A stretch of 64,000 bases of DNA from JAGQOZ01 sp041399205 (GCA_041399205.1 JAWKTK010000005.1:248001-312000), one strand, 5' to 3'. Shown: positions 1 to 10,289, counted from the stretch's first letter. Made by a program: numbers and translations. Notes: generated by a model from the letters alone, not told the origin.

Positions 1-854
1 AATCTACTCGACGTGACTGCGTCTTTGGAACATTGGACTATTTGGCGCCTGAACTGAGTCTCGCCGCTACGGCCGACGAACGTAGTGATATTTATAGCTT
101 GGGATGTACTCTCTATTTTCTGTTAACTGGACAACGTGTTTTTCCGGCGACCAGTCCGATGCAATCGGTCATACTGCACCGCGAGGCACGCGTACCTGAC
201 ATTGAGAGCCTGCGGCCGGATGTGCCATGCGAAATACGTCAACTACTTGAAAGCATGCTCGCCAAGCGAACGGAAGATCGGCCGCAATCGATGAGCGAAA
301 TCGTCCATTCATTGGATGACATCAAGCGAAATGTAGCTATGCGGTCGGCAACCCATATTGATCGAGCGGTTCGCTCCGTTTCCGAAGGCGAATTGAACCA
401 GACAGCGCCGATGATCGCGCCGGTTACACCCGTTCCCAATGGACGAGATCCCAAGACGTCGGACTGGAAAAAAGTTCTATCAATGGCTGTCTCGGCGTCA
501 TTGTTACTGGCATGCGTCGGCCGCTGGTTTACCGCAACTGAAATTGACGCTGGTGCGGTTGCGGAAGTCTCGAATATCCAACAGTTTGCAGAAAATAATG
601 CGGCATTGAATGCGGAATCGCTGGGCAATTGCAATGCAGCGTGCCAAGACGTTTGCCTGGCGTCTGTGGGTACAGACACGCCGATCGATTTCCCTCCGCC
701 GATGCTGCCAGAATCGATGCCTGAACCAACGCGACTGCAAGCCACGTCGCAGCGAGTCGTGTTGTTGCATCTTGTTCGGCCCATGCAAACCGCATGTCGT
801 CGTAATGTAGTATGTCGCACGACGATCATCGCGGTTTCTCTGCTACGAAAGTAA
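1..854 (+). CDS. Serine/threonine protein kinase, C-terminal part (cut by window edge)
   Basis: The reading frame is already open at the window edge, so the true start lies to the left. The first residues read through FGTLDYLAPE, the activation-segment/APE motif of Hanks-type Ser/Thr kinases, followed by DIYSLGCTLYFLLTG (subdomain IX) and a C-lobe ending with the Arg-containing AKRTEDRPQSMSEIV. After the kinase domain comes a linker and one probable membrane helix (VLSMAVSASLLLACVG), then about 100 residues with Cys pairs and no recognised domain, presumably periplasmic or extracellular. The arrangement is the usual planctomycete membrane kinase. The last 30 residues are basic and low in recognisable features. 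It converges on the next gene with 8 bases between them. Substrate and signal are unknown. Confidence 0.85.
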   Translation, partial: STRRDCVFGTLDYLAPELSLAATADERSDIYSLGCTLYFLLTGQRVFPATSPMQSVILHREARVPDIESLRPDVPCEIRQLLESMLAKRTEDRPQSMSEIVHSLDDIKRNVAMRSATHIDRAVRSVSEGELNQTAPMIAPVTPVPNGRDPKTSDWKKVLSMAVSASLLLACVGRWFTATEIDAGAVAEVSNIQQFAENNAALNAESLGNCNAACQDVCLASVGTDTPIDFPPPMLPESMPEPTRLQATSQRVVLLHLVRPMQTACRRNVVCRTTIIAVSLLRK

Positions 855-862
855 CGGCTTGG

Positions 863-3343
863 TCAATTGACCGAACCGTCGTGTAGCACTTGATGATATT
901 GATCCACGGCGGGGTTTGCGATTCGCTGGGCATGTCCACCGGGCCAAATCACTTCCAGCGAATCGATAGCGTTCTGTTCGCCCAGACCAAAATGAACGGT
1001 CGCGGGATGTTGCGCATGAATCGAATCGCCCGACACGACACTCGCTACCCAGCGACGTTCCCCTGCTTGAGCGACGATTCTTGCTCCGTGCGGTGACCGA
1101 CCTCGCCCTTCTTCCTGCAAGCGAACGCCAATCCAATGTCCGGGCGTGGTCCACTGGTTTTCATAGACGTGCAGCAATTGGCCGTCTTGCCACCGGTCTT
1201 CCACCACCACCAAGTCGACTCGACCATCCGCGTCCAAGTCATCGCCTACAACGGCTCGACCATCATACTCTTGCCCCACGCCCATCAAGAAACCAATGCT
1301 GCGAAACTTCTGGCCAGCTTCGTTCATCAGCAGCGAATTCTTCTGATAGCCGTCCCATGATTCGCTACGATCTAGATAGCCTTCCAGAACGTCTTGAAAG
1401 ACTTGACTAACTGCAAACTTCGGCGCGGAACCATCTTCATAAATATCGTGACACCAAAAATGGCTGCAGTGATCCTTCGTTGATTCACCACTGGAATGCC
1501 CGTTGGCAACAAACAAGTCTTTGTCACCATCGTTATCAAAATCAAAAGCGGTCGAACCCCAAGACCAGCCCGTTCGGGCAACCGAATCCTTAAAGGCTGG
1601 CTGGTGGAAAACGTCTCCCTGCGCCAAGTACATGCGGTTTCCGTAACCCATGATCGAACGCATTGCATGCACTTCCGGCCGGTCTTCTCGTCCCAGTTTC
1701 ATGAACTCCAAGCGTCGAGCAGTCGTGGAGGCCATGCCGGTAACAAAAAAGTCCAACTTGCCATCCAGATTAAAGTCAGCAAAGGATGCGGACATGCCAA
1801 AGATATGGCGTTGGTCCAGTTTGTTAGTGACGTCCGTGAACTTGCCGGTACCGTCATTTTCGTACACATCGACGCCCGAAAAATCACTGATGACAATCAG
1901 GTCCAAGTCGCCGTCTTCGTCCCAGTCTAGGAAACTACTGCCATAGGTTCGTCGGTTACGCTTGGCGGCCAAACCGGCTTCTTCGGTGGCGGGCGTCAGC
2001 TTGCCGTTGCCATCGTTAAGTAGCAAAAATGCCGGATAGCCATCGTTAGCGTCGTAATAGGGCTGAGGCATTTCGCCTTGCAAGTAAGAGATTCTGTACT
2101 GTGCGATCCAAATATCCAAGTCGCCATCCAAGTCAATATCGCCGGCCGTGATGGCCTGCGGTTGTCGGAGCGGGCCACCGCCTCGCGCTTTCCCCAACGG
2201 CTCGTCGACGAATTTGCCTTCCGCGCTTCCTAAATAAACCAACAAATCGCCTCGCATTCCCGCCGTCACATAGTCGGGATACGAATCGCCATTCATGTCT
2301 GCGATCAACCCGGTTTCAAAAGTGCTGTAGGGGTGCAAAAAAAGCGGCTCTGGTTCAAATTTGCCGTCGCCCAGATTTCGGTAAAGAAGATTACAGCCAC
2401 CCAAAAGGATTTCAGACAGTCCGTCCTTGTCCAAATCGTAAACCAGAACGGGTTGCACGCCGGAAGGGTTCTTCGGATCGGTCCGATCTACGGTCAAGAT
2501 TTCTTTAAAGGGGACCGGCCCCTGATGCCGCAATAATTCCAAGCGACCGGCATCGACCGATTGAGGCAGCGGAATCCCATCCGCGTCACGTTCTGACTGC
2601 CATCGGATATCAATCTGTCCTTGCAGTACCCATCGTTCGTTTCGAGTCTGGTGCTGTAAGTAGATTGCCATGTTCACGGTTGAGTTGGCACTTTGCGAAT
2701 CACGCTGTGGCTGAAACGTCGCATGATGCCATTCGGTTTGTACAATCGAATAGCCTGCGGTTTCAACCCAATCAACCAATTCGTCCCAGCCAGCTGCATC
2801 CAACGATGTCGGATTCAATTGAGAAAATCGTTCGATCTGGTTGTCCAACGTTTCTGCTAGTTGGAACGAACCAATTCGAATTGAATCAAATGGAAGATGA
2901 CGAAAAACGGAAAACGCGTCTCCACTGGTTCGCTGTACATTCAGCAATGAATCCCAGAGCCGAACAAGCGCCCGTTCATATTCTTGAGCCAGCTGTTCCT
3001 GACTCCAAACCGTTGAATCCAATTCACGGCGTTTCTCCAGTAACGTCTCTTTGCTGACCGGCTTAGCTTCAGAAGACGCAGCCGTGCGGGAATCATCAGT
3101 ACGCCGATCGTCTGTTGCCAAATCCCCTAAAATCTGTTCAAGGTCCGCCGCTGATTCGCCGTCTTGGTTTACCGATGGAGACAGGTTTTCGCCATCGTCA
3201 CCGTTTTCATCTTGAGCCGTCCGAGCAAACTCGGATTTAGATACCGCTTCTGATGACGAACGTTCGCTCCTTTCGCTGCAGCCGACCCAACAGGCTACAG
3301 CAACAACAAAGAAAAAAGCACGGTGAAATATTTTGAAATTCAT
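863..3343 (-). CDS. FG-GAP/UnbV (CRTAC-like) repeat lipoprotein
   Basis: An 826-residue exported protein. The N-terminus has a hydrophobic stretch ending in a probable lipobox (CWVGC), so it is likely a lipoprotein. Residues about 40-290 are a helical, family-specific region. From about 300 onward there are at least seven calcium-binding-like FG-GAP blades (for example DLDKDGLSEILLGG, DIDLDGDLDIWIAQY, DFDNDGDKDLFVANG). The C-terminus is an ASPIC/UnbV domain (SPHGARIVAQAGERR to SLEVIWPGGHAQRI). The start is supported by GGGAGGA a few bases upstream. It is paralogous along its whole length to the gene at 44936-47299, and more distantly to 16972-20588. The motif DHCSHFWC contains the Cys that aligns with the in-frame TGA of the third paralogue. 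Function is not known; a role in surface adhesion or protein contacts is inference. Confidence 0.88.
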   Translation of the reverse strand: MNFKIFHRAFFFVVAVACWVGCSERSERSSSEAVSKSEFARTAQDENGDDGENLSPSVNQDGESAADLEQILGDLATDDRRTDDSRTAASSEAKPVSKETLLEKRRELDSTVWSQEQLAQEYERALVRLWDSLLNVQRTSGDAFSVFRHLPFDSIRIGSFQLAETLDNQIERFSQLNPTSLDAAGWDELVDWVETAGYSIVQTEWHHATFQPQRDSQSANSTVNMAIYLQHQTRNERWVLQGQIDIRWQSERDADGIPLPQSVDAGRLELLRHQGPVPFKEILTVDRTDPKNPSGVQPVLVYDLDKDGLSEILLGGCNLLYRNLGDGKFEPEPLFLHPYSTFETGLIADMNGDSYPDYVTAGMRGDLLVYLGSAEGKFVDEPLGKARGGGPLRQPQAITAGDIDLDGDLDIWIAQYRISYLQGEMPQPYYDANDGYPAFLLLNDGNGKLTPATEEAGLAAKRNRRTYGSSFLDWDEDGDLDLIVISDFSGVDVYENDGTGKFTDVTNKLDQRHIFGMSASFADFNLDGKLDFFVTGMASTTARRLEFMKLGREDRPEVHAMRSIMGYGNRMYLAQGDVFHQPAFKDSVARTGWSWGSTAFDFDNDGDKDLFVANGHSSGESTKDHCSHFWCHDIYEDGSAPKFAVSQVFQDVLEGYLDRSESWDGYQKNSLLMNEAGQKFRSIGFLMGVGQEYDGRAVVGDDLDADGRVDLVVVEDRWQDGQLLHVYENQWTTPGHWIGVRLQEEGRGRSPHGARIVAQAGERRWVASVVSGDSIHAQHPATVHFGLGEQNAIDSLEVIWPGGHAQRIANPAVDQYHQVLHDGSVN

Positions 3344-3446
3344 TCGTCCTCCCGGTAATACTTATCGAAAGAATAGCATACCGGTGTCGACTCACGAACA
3401 AGTACCGAACCCGAAGGAACGCTGTAACCACTTATCAAGAAAGGAG

Positions 3447-3545
3447 TTACTTCGCCGAGGTGTTATTGGCACCACCAAGGACACCGGCCGTGATCAAAAG
3501 CACCACGGTAAGGCTGATAATTATTGCCATCAACTGAGTAGTCAT
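3447..3545 (-). CDS. 32-residue single-pass membrane peptide
   Basis: A short reading frame missed by length cut-offs. ATG at 3545 is preceded by GGAGG at 3554-3558 with 8 bases between. The peptide starts MTTQLMAIIISLTVVLLI, has one hydrophobic segment (about residues 5-23), then GVLGGANNTSAK and a TAA stop. It lies in the 394-base gap between the M48 peptidase gene and the FG-GAP lipoprotein gene, on the same strand as both. It resembles no family I can name. A single helix with Thr/Gln before it and a short polar tail would fit a small regulatory or stress membrane protein, or the peptide could belong to the M48/LemA stress unit upstream. The rest of this gap shows nothing else I can support. 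Confidence 0.55.
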   Translation of the reverse strand: MTTQLMAIIISLTVVLLITAGVLGGANNTSAK

Positions 3546-3737
3546 TTCCAAAGCCTCCGTGACGAGCTGTCATTGTACATCGAGCGGTCGTTTGTCCATT
3601 CGAACCGAAAAACTCGACTAAACCGTAAGTATCACGATTATTCCAAGCACAGCAATAGAGCAAACTCGGGAAATTAGACCAATAACTCAAATCGTATTCG
3701 AAAGCGATAGGTAGGCAGACACGGTTTCTTGCCTGAC

Positions 3738-5708
3738 CTACATGCCTGGTTTGATTGGTTGTCCCGGCAAGAGCAGCGGGATCTGATACCCTAGTCTCGC
3801 ACAGATACCTCGAATCACGAGCGATTCTTCAATCGAAATATCACGGTCGGCGCTGGCACAGTTTCCACACGCGACCAGGATTTCTCGGCGAGCTCGGGCC
3901 GCTACCGTGCGAATGTCATCTAAGAACGAATTGATGTCACCTGCATCAAAGCCATTGCAGATATAGAATTCAGGTTCATCCAGCTTTAACGGGACGATTG
4001 CACGATGAAACGCGTATTCGGCCATTGCGGGCGCTTCTCCGTCAATTTGGCAAAGCATCGAAACCAGTTTGTTGCACGATTCCGCAACATGCTGAAGCGA
4101 ACCGTGCAAGGTTCGAACCTCCGCCGATTCGCACAGCATGGCTTTCATGACTTCGCACCACGACCAACCGGCCAGCGACGTATCTGCGGTGTGTTGCTGG
4201 AACAATTGAATGTTCTTTCGCAAGCGACTCCGTTCCGTTCCTTGTGTCTGGCAGGCGAGACTCAATGCCATGTCCATTAACCAAATGATTTGTGGATCGC
4301 TTAACGTTTTCAATGCGGGCACCAGCTTTTCCGCTCCTGAAAACGCCGCACTGGCAAGCAATTCGTCTTGACCACGTTGAAAATGAAACCAGACAGCATA
4401 CAGGAAGACCTCAGATCCATCTGCCGTGCTGACCAAGTCGATGAACAATTCCGGAATGGAATCTTTCACCTGAGCCATGTGCTCCTGTCCACTATGGAAT
4501 TCGGTCACAATCCGTTGACTGACATTGCTGTCCCTGGCTGTGGTTTCCGTCGCCGCGTCGGACAAACTGGCAGGTTCCGACGAACTGCCGACCAGTCCCA
4601 TGGCAGTTTGCGATACAAGGTTCATGGACGACGCAAAGTGACCGTCATATTCGCCCAGCGAAGCCTCGTCCGCATATTCCGCCACGCCGTCCCAGTCTGG
4701 TTCGAGCCGTAAAATGCGTTCACGAATCGGCGGATGTAGCAGCAGCATGCGTTCAATCGAACCGCCGGAACATGCAAAGAAGAAGTGGCTGACTTCTTTG
4801 GCTTGTGGCGAAGTCACTCGGCTTCCCTTGTCGTGGCCCAAAATGGTTTTTAATGCACTGGCGATCCCACGAGGATTCCGAGTGAACTGGACTGCCGAAG
4901 CATCCGCTAAAAATTCTCGTTGCCGACAAGTTGCCGCCTTGATCAAATAACTTACCAAATAGCCAATCATGCCGACGGGCCATAGCATAGAGCCAATCAC
5001 AATCAGCACCAGTCCATTGAAAAACGGGTCACCTTTGCCATGCCGAGGACGTTCGTCTTCCATTAACTGTTGACCATGCGAAATGATCATTTCGGCCGTA
5101 GTGACCAGAAACAGAATTCCGTGCAACACGCCGACCATGCGAATGTTCAGTCGCATGTCTCCGTTGAAGATGTGCGAAAATTCGTGCGCAATCACGCCCT
5201 GCAACTGGTCTCGGTTCAAGCGTTCGACACATCCTTTCGTCAACCCGATGACGGCATCCTGTGGCGAATAACCGGCGGCAAACGCATTGATCCCGGAATC
5301 GTGCGGCAACAAATAAACCGGAGGCGTCGGAATCCCTGATGCAATGGCCATTTCTTCGACAATATTCAACGCCTTGCGATGATGCAGATTGTCGGCACTC
5401 GGTTCCAACAATTCGCCGCCCAAACTTTCTGCCACCACATGGCCACCACCCGCCAATGCGCCGATTTTCAAGTAACTGACAATCGAAATCACCGCACTGC
5501 AACAGGCAAACACCGCAACATAACTCCACGCCAGGGCGGACTTGTGGTCGGTCGGTGATTCTCCATTGAATTCAAGATAAGCGGCCGCCAGATAGGTCAC
5601 GACCAGCGCTGTGAGCCCCGCAGTGGTGGCGACGCCTAAGAGGAACCAAAACACGAGTGCAAAAGTGTTGTCTCGCGCTTCCTGTTGGTGTTCCTGGTAT
5701 TTTCGCAT
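3738..5708 (-). CDS. M48-family membrane metallopeptidase (HtpX/Ste24-like)
   Basis: A 656-residue membrane zinc protease. Two helices near the N-terminus (about residues 16-45 and 58-82) precede the catalytic domain. The zinc motif HEFSH is at about residues 175-179, with the third ligand in REFLADA near residue 265, and further hydrophobic helices lie between the two (about 190-210 and 230-258). The remaining 350 residues are a soluble C-terminal extension without a recognised domain, which makes the protein about twice the length of HtpX. The start is supported by AGGAG six bases upstream. It directly follows the lemA gene with a 131-base gap. A LemA-M48 pairing is common and points to quality control of membrane proteins. 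The substrate is unknown. Confidence 0.92.
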   Translation of the reverse strand: MRKYQEHQQEARDNTFALVFWFLLGVATTAGLTALVVTYLAAAYLEFNGESPTDHKSALAWSYVAVFACCSAVISIVSYLKIGALAGGGHVVAESLGGELLEPSADNLHHRKALNIVEEMAIASGIPTPPVYLLPHDSGINAFAAGYSPQDAVIGLTKGCVERLNRDQLQGVIAHEFSHIFNGDMRLNIRMVGVLHGILFLVTTAEMIISHGQQLMEDERPRHGKGDPFFNGLVLIVIGSMLWPVGMIGYLVSYLIKAATCRQREFLADASAVQFTRNPRGIASALKTILGHDKGSRVTSPQAKEVSHFFFACSGGSIERMLLLHPPIRERILRLEPDWDGVAEYADEASLGEYDGHFASSMNLVSQTAMGLVGSSSEPASLSDAATETTARDSNVSQRIVTEFHSGQEHMAQVKDSIPELFIDLVSTADGSEVFLYAVWFHFQRGQDELLASAAFSGAEKLVPALKTLSDPQIIWLMDMALSLACQTQGTERSRLRKNIQLFQQHTADTSLAGWSWCEVMKAMLCESAEVRTLHGSLQHVAESCNKLVSMLCQIDGEAPAMAEYAFHRAIVPLKLDEPEFYICNGFDAGDINSFLDDIRTVAARARREILVACGNCASADRDISIEESLVIRGICARLGYQIPLLLPGQPIKPGM

Positions 5709-5839
5709 CGAACTCTCCTACAAGGCCTTCCCAATTCAGACAAATCGTCGAAGGCAATTTTGAACGCTGCGATGGTTCGCTGGCAGACCGAAGAATCAGC
5801 GGTTCTTCAGCGAAACGAAGAACCCATCTCCCGGAGACC

Positions 5840-6448
5840 TTACGTCGCAAGACTTACTGCGGGAGCGTGCTGAATGGCTGCACTGTCTTCGAATTCCAGC
5901 AAATCGCGATCATCGCCATACCCAATCGAAGCAGCAAACAAGATCGTTGGAAAGCTCTGCCGATAAACGTTGAATTCGGTGCACCAGTCGTTGAATGATT
6001 GGCGAGCAAACCCGATGCGATTTTCGGTCGAAGTCAGTTCCTCCGTCAGCACAGCAACGTTTTCATTGGCCTTCAATTCTGGGTACGCTTCCATGACCAC
6101 AGACAGTCGACCCAACGCGTTTGAGAGCAGACCTTCCGCACCAGCAAAGCTCTTGAGCGCAGCGCCGTCAGACGTGTTCTTGGCCAATTCAGCCAAGCCA
6201 GCAGACGCTTGATTCCTAGCCTTAATGACATTCTCTAAGGTTTCTTGTTCGTGCTGCATGTAACCTCGCACACATTCAACCAAATTGGGAATCAAGTCGT
6301 AGCGACGTTTCAATTGCACTTCAATCTGTGCGAACGAATTGTCACACAAATTGTTCAGTTTCACCAAGCGGTTGTAGACCGTGGCCACAGATAAGCCAAT
6401 GACTGCGGCGACAAGCAGTCCACCGATTATGACGAGCGTAGTTACCAT
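5840..6448 (-). CDS. lemA: LemA family protein
   Basis: About 202 residues. An N-terminal membrane helix (VTTLVIIGGLLVAAVIGLSV) is followed by the LemA core with VYNRLVKLNNLCDNSFAQIE, KRRYDLIPNLVECVRGY and the ENRIGFARQSFNDW signature near the C-terminus. The open frame extends ten codons further upstream, but the ATG at 6448 is chosen because GAGGG sits about five bases before it and the hydrophobic segment then starts at once. LemA proteins are membrane-anchored helical bundles of unclear biochemical role, often encoded beside M48 peptidases, as here. The last 20 residues are not conserved in my reading. Confidence 0.9.
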   Translation of the reverse strand: MVTTLVIIGGLLVAAVIGLSVATVYNRLVKLNNLCDNSFAQIEVQLKRRYDLIPNLVECVRGYMQHEQETLENVIKARNQASAGLAELAKNTSDGAALKSFAGAEGLLSNALGRLSVVMEAYPELKANENVAVLTEELTSTENRIGFARQSFNDWCTEFNVYRQSFPTILFAASIGYGDDRDLLEFEDSAAIQHAPAVSLAT

Positions 6449-6700
6449 CGTTGCCCTCGAGGTTTGATACAGAAGCAAGTACCCAATGAAGAAAAGGTAG
6501 CTGCGCCAGACACAAATGGTGCGGCAAGCTCTACGCTTACGTCAAATTCAACTTCCACCATCTTCCACTAGTGCCGATTGCAGCGAAACACGGCACGTGG
6601 AATGTTGCTGAAGTTCAACTCACATTCAGTCTCTGTCGCAAAATGGCAACAACCAGTTGCATTTCAGAAGGTAGAACGAACCTTTCGTACAGTCCGAACG

Positions 6701-8150
6701 TTATTCCACAAATTGAAACGAAAACAAATCGGCGTCGCTCAGATAGACACACAGTCGAACTGGCCGATTTGCCAATTCCGATACGTCCGACTTGCCTTGC
6801 CAATGCACCACGTCTTGAATGCGATCTCCAATCAGCATGTCGCAGTCTTGCCGCGAAAACCCTGGAATCGGCTGGCCGTCCGCAGACTGCAATTCGATGG
6901 CGATGCTTCCGGCGGCCGAAGTGGAATAATTTACGCTCAGCGTTCGCCCCTGAAACTGAATGGGAACGGTTCGCAAACTCGCTCCTGCAAAGGGTCCATT
7001 CACGGACGTAAAGCCATCTGGCCGTAGCGTGTAGCGACGCACATGTATCGATCGATAACCCGCATGGTGCTTGACATACAATGACAATTCCGTGTCACTC
7101 GTCTGCACGATTCCTCGCGCCGCATAACTCGCTCGAGACGTCCAGTTCTGCAGATCCAATCCCGGTCGCAGGTAGGCTTCCATGAAGGTTCTATCCAGTT
7201 GAGTGCCCCCGGTTGTGGAAATCAGCTGAATGTCAGTGCAATCCTTGGCGTAACCCCATTCGTCAGGCGTGCCAATCTGGTTCGCCTCGTCCGCCGTAAT
7301 GACTTGGCGTCCAGGGAAATACCTGGTGGGAAAGCCCAGATAAATATGAGGAGCTCGTGGATAAGGGTGTTAACTGGTTTGTATACAGATGCTGACGAGG
7401 TTGTTGACCAACGCTCAGGTCTTGTGGAGTTTCCCAGTGAATGAAATCCTGTGATGTAGTGCGAGCGATCCAGCGTTTGCCTTCTCGGAAAACGCGAAAA
7501 TAGCAGACGTAGCACTGTTCGCTGGACGACCAGAATGCGTTGTTCTGCGAATCAAAGGCACCTTCGGTAATCACCGGCTGGTCCTGTAACTGGGACCAAT
7601 GCATCCCATCCGCCGAAGCAAACGCCAGCAGCCCCGGGCGACCGGTGCCGCCGAGCGCCTTGTAGCGTTGCGATGGCGGACAGGCCGGATTCGTATCAAT
7701 AAACGGAGCTAAATTGTGACAACCTCGATTGTGCGCCAAAACCACGTTATTCGTCGCGTGGCCTTGCACGTTGTAGATTTGCAGTTCGGGCTTGGTCCAA
7801 TGAATGCCGTCCTTGCTTTCGGCCACACAAGTCGTCTCCGTTTCCAGCGAATGCCTGGCGACAGGAAGTCCACGGTAATACAACCGGTACGTATCACCGT
7901 CCTGCAAGACCGTTTCATAACCACTGTAAATTCCCTCCCACGGCTGGTCGAATTGCAAGACGATTTCTTTTGCTTGCGGCGGATGCAGCTTCAACGTCGC
8001 ACCGTCCAACTGGTCGATCAGGTTCCGGCTGACGAAAAGCTGTCGCTGCGAACCAATGTCAACCACGTTCGTCTGCGGCGAAGCATGTTGCGCAGTGACC
8101 CAGCTGACACTTACCCAGAACAGAGAAATCGAAACCACGATTTTTTGCAT
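6701..8150 (-). pseudogene. Secreted glycosidase-like (five-bladed propeller type) protein, frameshifted
   Basis: Two overlapping frames make one protein of about 480 residues. The N-terminal part (start 8150, with AGGAG seven bases upstream) has a signal peptide (MQKIVVSISLFWVSVSWVTAQ), then a propeller-like region with DGIHWTKPEL, SADGMHWSQL and DSQNNAFWS, as in GH32/GH43/GH117-like and sialidase-like secreted proteins. The frame breaks at the GGG run 7365-7367. With one base fewer, the protein continues as PYPRAPHIYLGFPTRYFPG and runs to the TAA at 6701 through a beta-rich C-terminal domain. The lesion is one base in a homopolymer, so a sequence error is as likely as real inactivation. It probably acts outside the cytoplasm on a polysaccharide; substrate and exact family are uncertain. 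Confidence 0.75.
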
Positions 8151-8273
8151 TTTCATGCTCCTGCCGTAAAACGAAACCAATCCACAATCGACGCTGTGTT
8201 CGCCATGACAATTTACCAGAACAAAACGGACAGACCATAGTCTTGCGCAAAAAGTTCAATTGGTCTAACCCAC

Positions 8274-8301
8274 TTGACACAAACGTGTTCGCCTGTACAC
8301 T
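8274..8301 (+). promoter_or_regulatory. Probable sigma70-type promoter of recQ
   Basis: TTGACA at 8274-8279 and TACACT at 8296-8301 are separated by 16 bases. Transcription would start near 8308, about 35 bases before the recQ ATG at 8343. The longer open frame beginning at 8274 would overlap this promoter, which supports the downstream start. Confidence 0.5.
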
Positions 8302-8342
8302 TTTGTTGCATCAGCATGACTTCTGTGCACAAGGACAACGCA

Positions 8343-10289
8343 ATGAACGACTCGCAGGCACTAACCGCAGAACATTGGCAGGACGTGATTCAGCAGCAGT
8401 TTGGGTTTTCTTCGTTGCGCGAGGGCCAAGCGGACGTCATCACGCGATTGTTGGCAGGACATAGCGCCGTCGCCATTTTTCCAACGGGCGGTGGCAAGTC
8501 GTTGTGCTACCAGGCTGCGGCGTTGATGCTGCCCGGCCTGACATTGGTGGTTTCGCCCCTGCTGGCGCTGATGAAAGATCAGATTGATTCGCTGGTTCGG
8601 CGAGACATTCCTGCGGCCAGATTGGATTCCACACTGTCAGCGGATCAGTATCGAACGGTTTGTGATCAAGTGCGTTCGGGACAAATGAAAATGCTGTATG
8701 TCGCTCCGGAGCGCTTCAATAACGATCGATTTCGGCGATTGCTGGCAGGTTTAGATATCAGTTTGCTCGCTATTGACGAAGCGCATTGCATTAGCCAATG
8801 GGGCCACAATTTTCGCCCGGACTATTTGAAGCTCAGCGATCAAATTCGTCAATTTAACGTTTCACGAGTTTTAGCGTTAACGGCAACAGCATCGCCGCAA
8901 GTAGCTGCAGAGATATGCCAACGTTTGAACATTAAAGAAGACAACGTGGTTCGCACTCCGTTTTTTCGCCCCAATCTGGCACTGCAGACAACGCCTGTTG
9001 CCGATGCTGATCAACGGAGTCAGTTGTTACTGGATCGGTTCCAGCAACGTCCACCGGGCGCAGCCATTGTCTATGTGACACTGCAAAAGACGGCCGAAGA
9101 GGTGGCGAATCAGCTACGCAACGCTGGACACGATGCCAAGGCGTATCACGCGGGCATGAAGGATGAAGATCGCGAATCCGTGCAGCAGTGGTTTATGGTA
9201 TCGCCGAATCGAATTGTGGTGGCGACCATCGCGTTTGGGATGGGAATTGACAAAAGCGATATTCGCTACGTCTATCATTACAATCCACCGAAGAGCCTGG
9301 AAAGCTATTCGCAAGAGATTGGGCGAGCTGGTCGAGACGGAGCGGATTCGGTCTGCGAATTGTTTTATTTGCCTGGCGATCGACGAGTACTAGAGAATTT
9401 CGCTTACGGCGACACACCAACCAAGCAATCGCTGGCCAAACTGTTCGAATTGTTATTTCAAACGAACGACAGACTGGAGGTCAGCTACTATCAACTGTCA
9501 GCCGAATTGGACATCCGAACACTGGTGTTACGCACATTGTTGGTCTACTTGGAACTGGATGGATTCATCCAATCCCACACTCCTGTCTATACCTCCAATC
9601 GATTCAAAGCCAAGCGATCAAGCCGAGAAATCTTGCAGCATTTTTCTGGTGAACGACATCAGTTTCTGACGGCCGTGTTGTCATCCGCCAAGAAAGGACG
9701 CACGTGGCTGACAATCGACTTGGAAGAAACAGCCCAGAAAGTCAACTCCGACCGAACGCGAGTGGCCAGTGCCTTGGGATATCTGGCCGACCAGGGCTGG
9801 ATTGAATTGGAGGCTTCCGGAGTGAAAGTGCCACTTCAAATCTTGCGACGCCCCGATTCCCTAGACCAGTTGGTCGAATCCATGTGGCAGCGGATACTGA
9901 AGCGTGAAAAGGATGAAATCGCTCGAATGGACCAAGTGGAATCGCTGATCACCAGCGCTGGTTGTCAGGCCCAGATGCTGAGCAATCATTTTGGTGAACA
10001 AATGGAACAGCTTTGTGGCGTTTGTTCGTTTTGCCAGACCGGCCAAGCACAAACACTGCCCGAAGCTAACGAACCGACCATCGACGACGCCAAGTGGAAG
10101 CAGATTCGTACCGTCCAGGCCGAAAACCGTGCCCAACTGGGAACGGCGCGCGAATTGGCTCGCTTCTTAGTCGGCGTTACTTCGCCCGCAACCACTCGCC
10201 GCAAACTCACCAGCCATCCGCTGTTTGGCGCCCTGGCTGACGTCCCGTTCGCAACCATCATGCGACTCGCAGAACAACCGCAACGATAA
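8343..10289 (+). CDS. recQ: RecQ-family ATP-dependent DNA helicase
   Basis: About 648 residues from the ATG at 8343, which is preceded by AAGGA with a seven-base spacing. Superfamily 2 helicase motifs are all visible: Walker A FPTGGGKSLCYQ, motif II IDEAHCISQWGHNFRPDY (the DEAH box with the RecQ aromatic loop), ALTATASP, and motif VI QEIGRAGRDG. The RQC zinc-binding cysteines appear late (CQAQMLSNHFGE to LCGVCSFCQTG), placed after a winged-helix-like segment rather than directly after the helicase core, so the C-terminal half differs from E. coli RecQ. No clear HRDC domain is seen. It unwinds DNA 3'-5' in recombination repair. It converges on valS. Confidence 0.93.
   Translation: MNDSQALTAEHWQDVIQQQFGFSSLREGQADVITRLLAGHSAVAIFPTGGGKSLCYQAAALMLPGLTLVVSPLLALMKDQIDSLVRRDIPAARLDSTLSADQYRTVCDQVRSGQMKMLYVAPERFNNDRFRRLLAGLDISLLAIDEAHCISQWGHNFRPDYLKLSDQIRQFNVSRVLALTATASPQVAAEICQRLNIKEDNVVRTPFFRPNLALQTTPVADADQRSQLLLDRFQQRPPGAAIVYVTLQKTAEEVANQLRNAGHDAKAYHAGMKDEDRESVQQWFMVSPNRIVVATIAFGMGIDKSDIRYVYHYNPPKSLESYSQEIGRAGRDGADSVCELFYLPGDRRVLENFAYGDTPTKQSLAKLFELLFQTNDRLEVSYYQLSAELDIRTLVLRTLLVYLELDGFIQSHTPVYTSNRFKAKRSSREILQHFSGERHQFLTAVLSSAKKGRTWLTIDLEETAQKVNSDRTRVASALGYLADQGWIELEASGVKVPLQILRRPDSLDQLVESMWQRILKREKDEIARMDQVESLITSAGCQAQMLSNHFGEQMEQLCGVCSFCQTGQAQTLPEANEPTIDDAKWKQIRTVQAENRAQLGTARELARFLVGVTSPATTRRKLTSHPLFGALADVPFATIMRLAEQPQR

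Noticed and set aside
239..829. A 196-codon antisense frame under the first kinase
   Set aside because: It is a shadow frame of the kinase gene without motif or start signal.
3463..3690. A 75-codon frame in the gap beside the M48 gene
   Set aside because: It is out of frame with, and overlaps, the 32-residue peptide that has a clear ribosome-binding site; its composition looks random.
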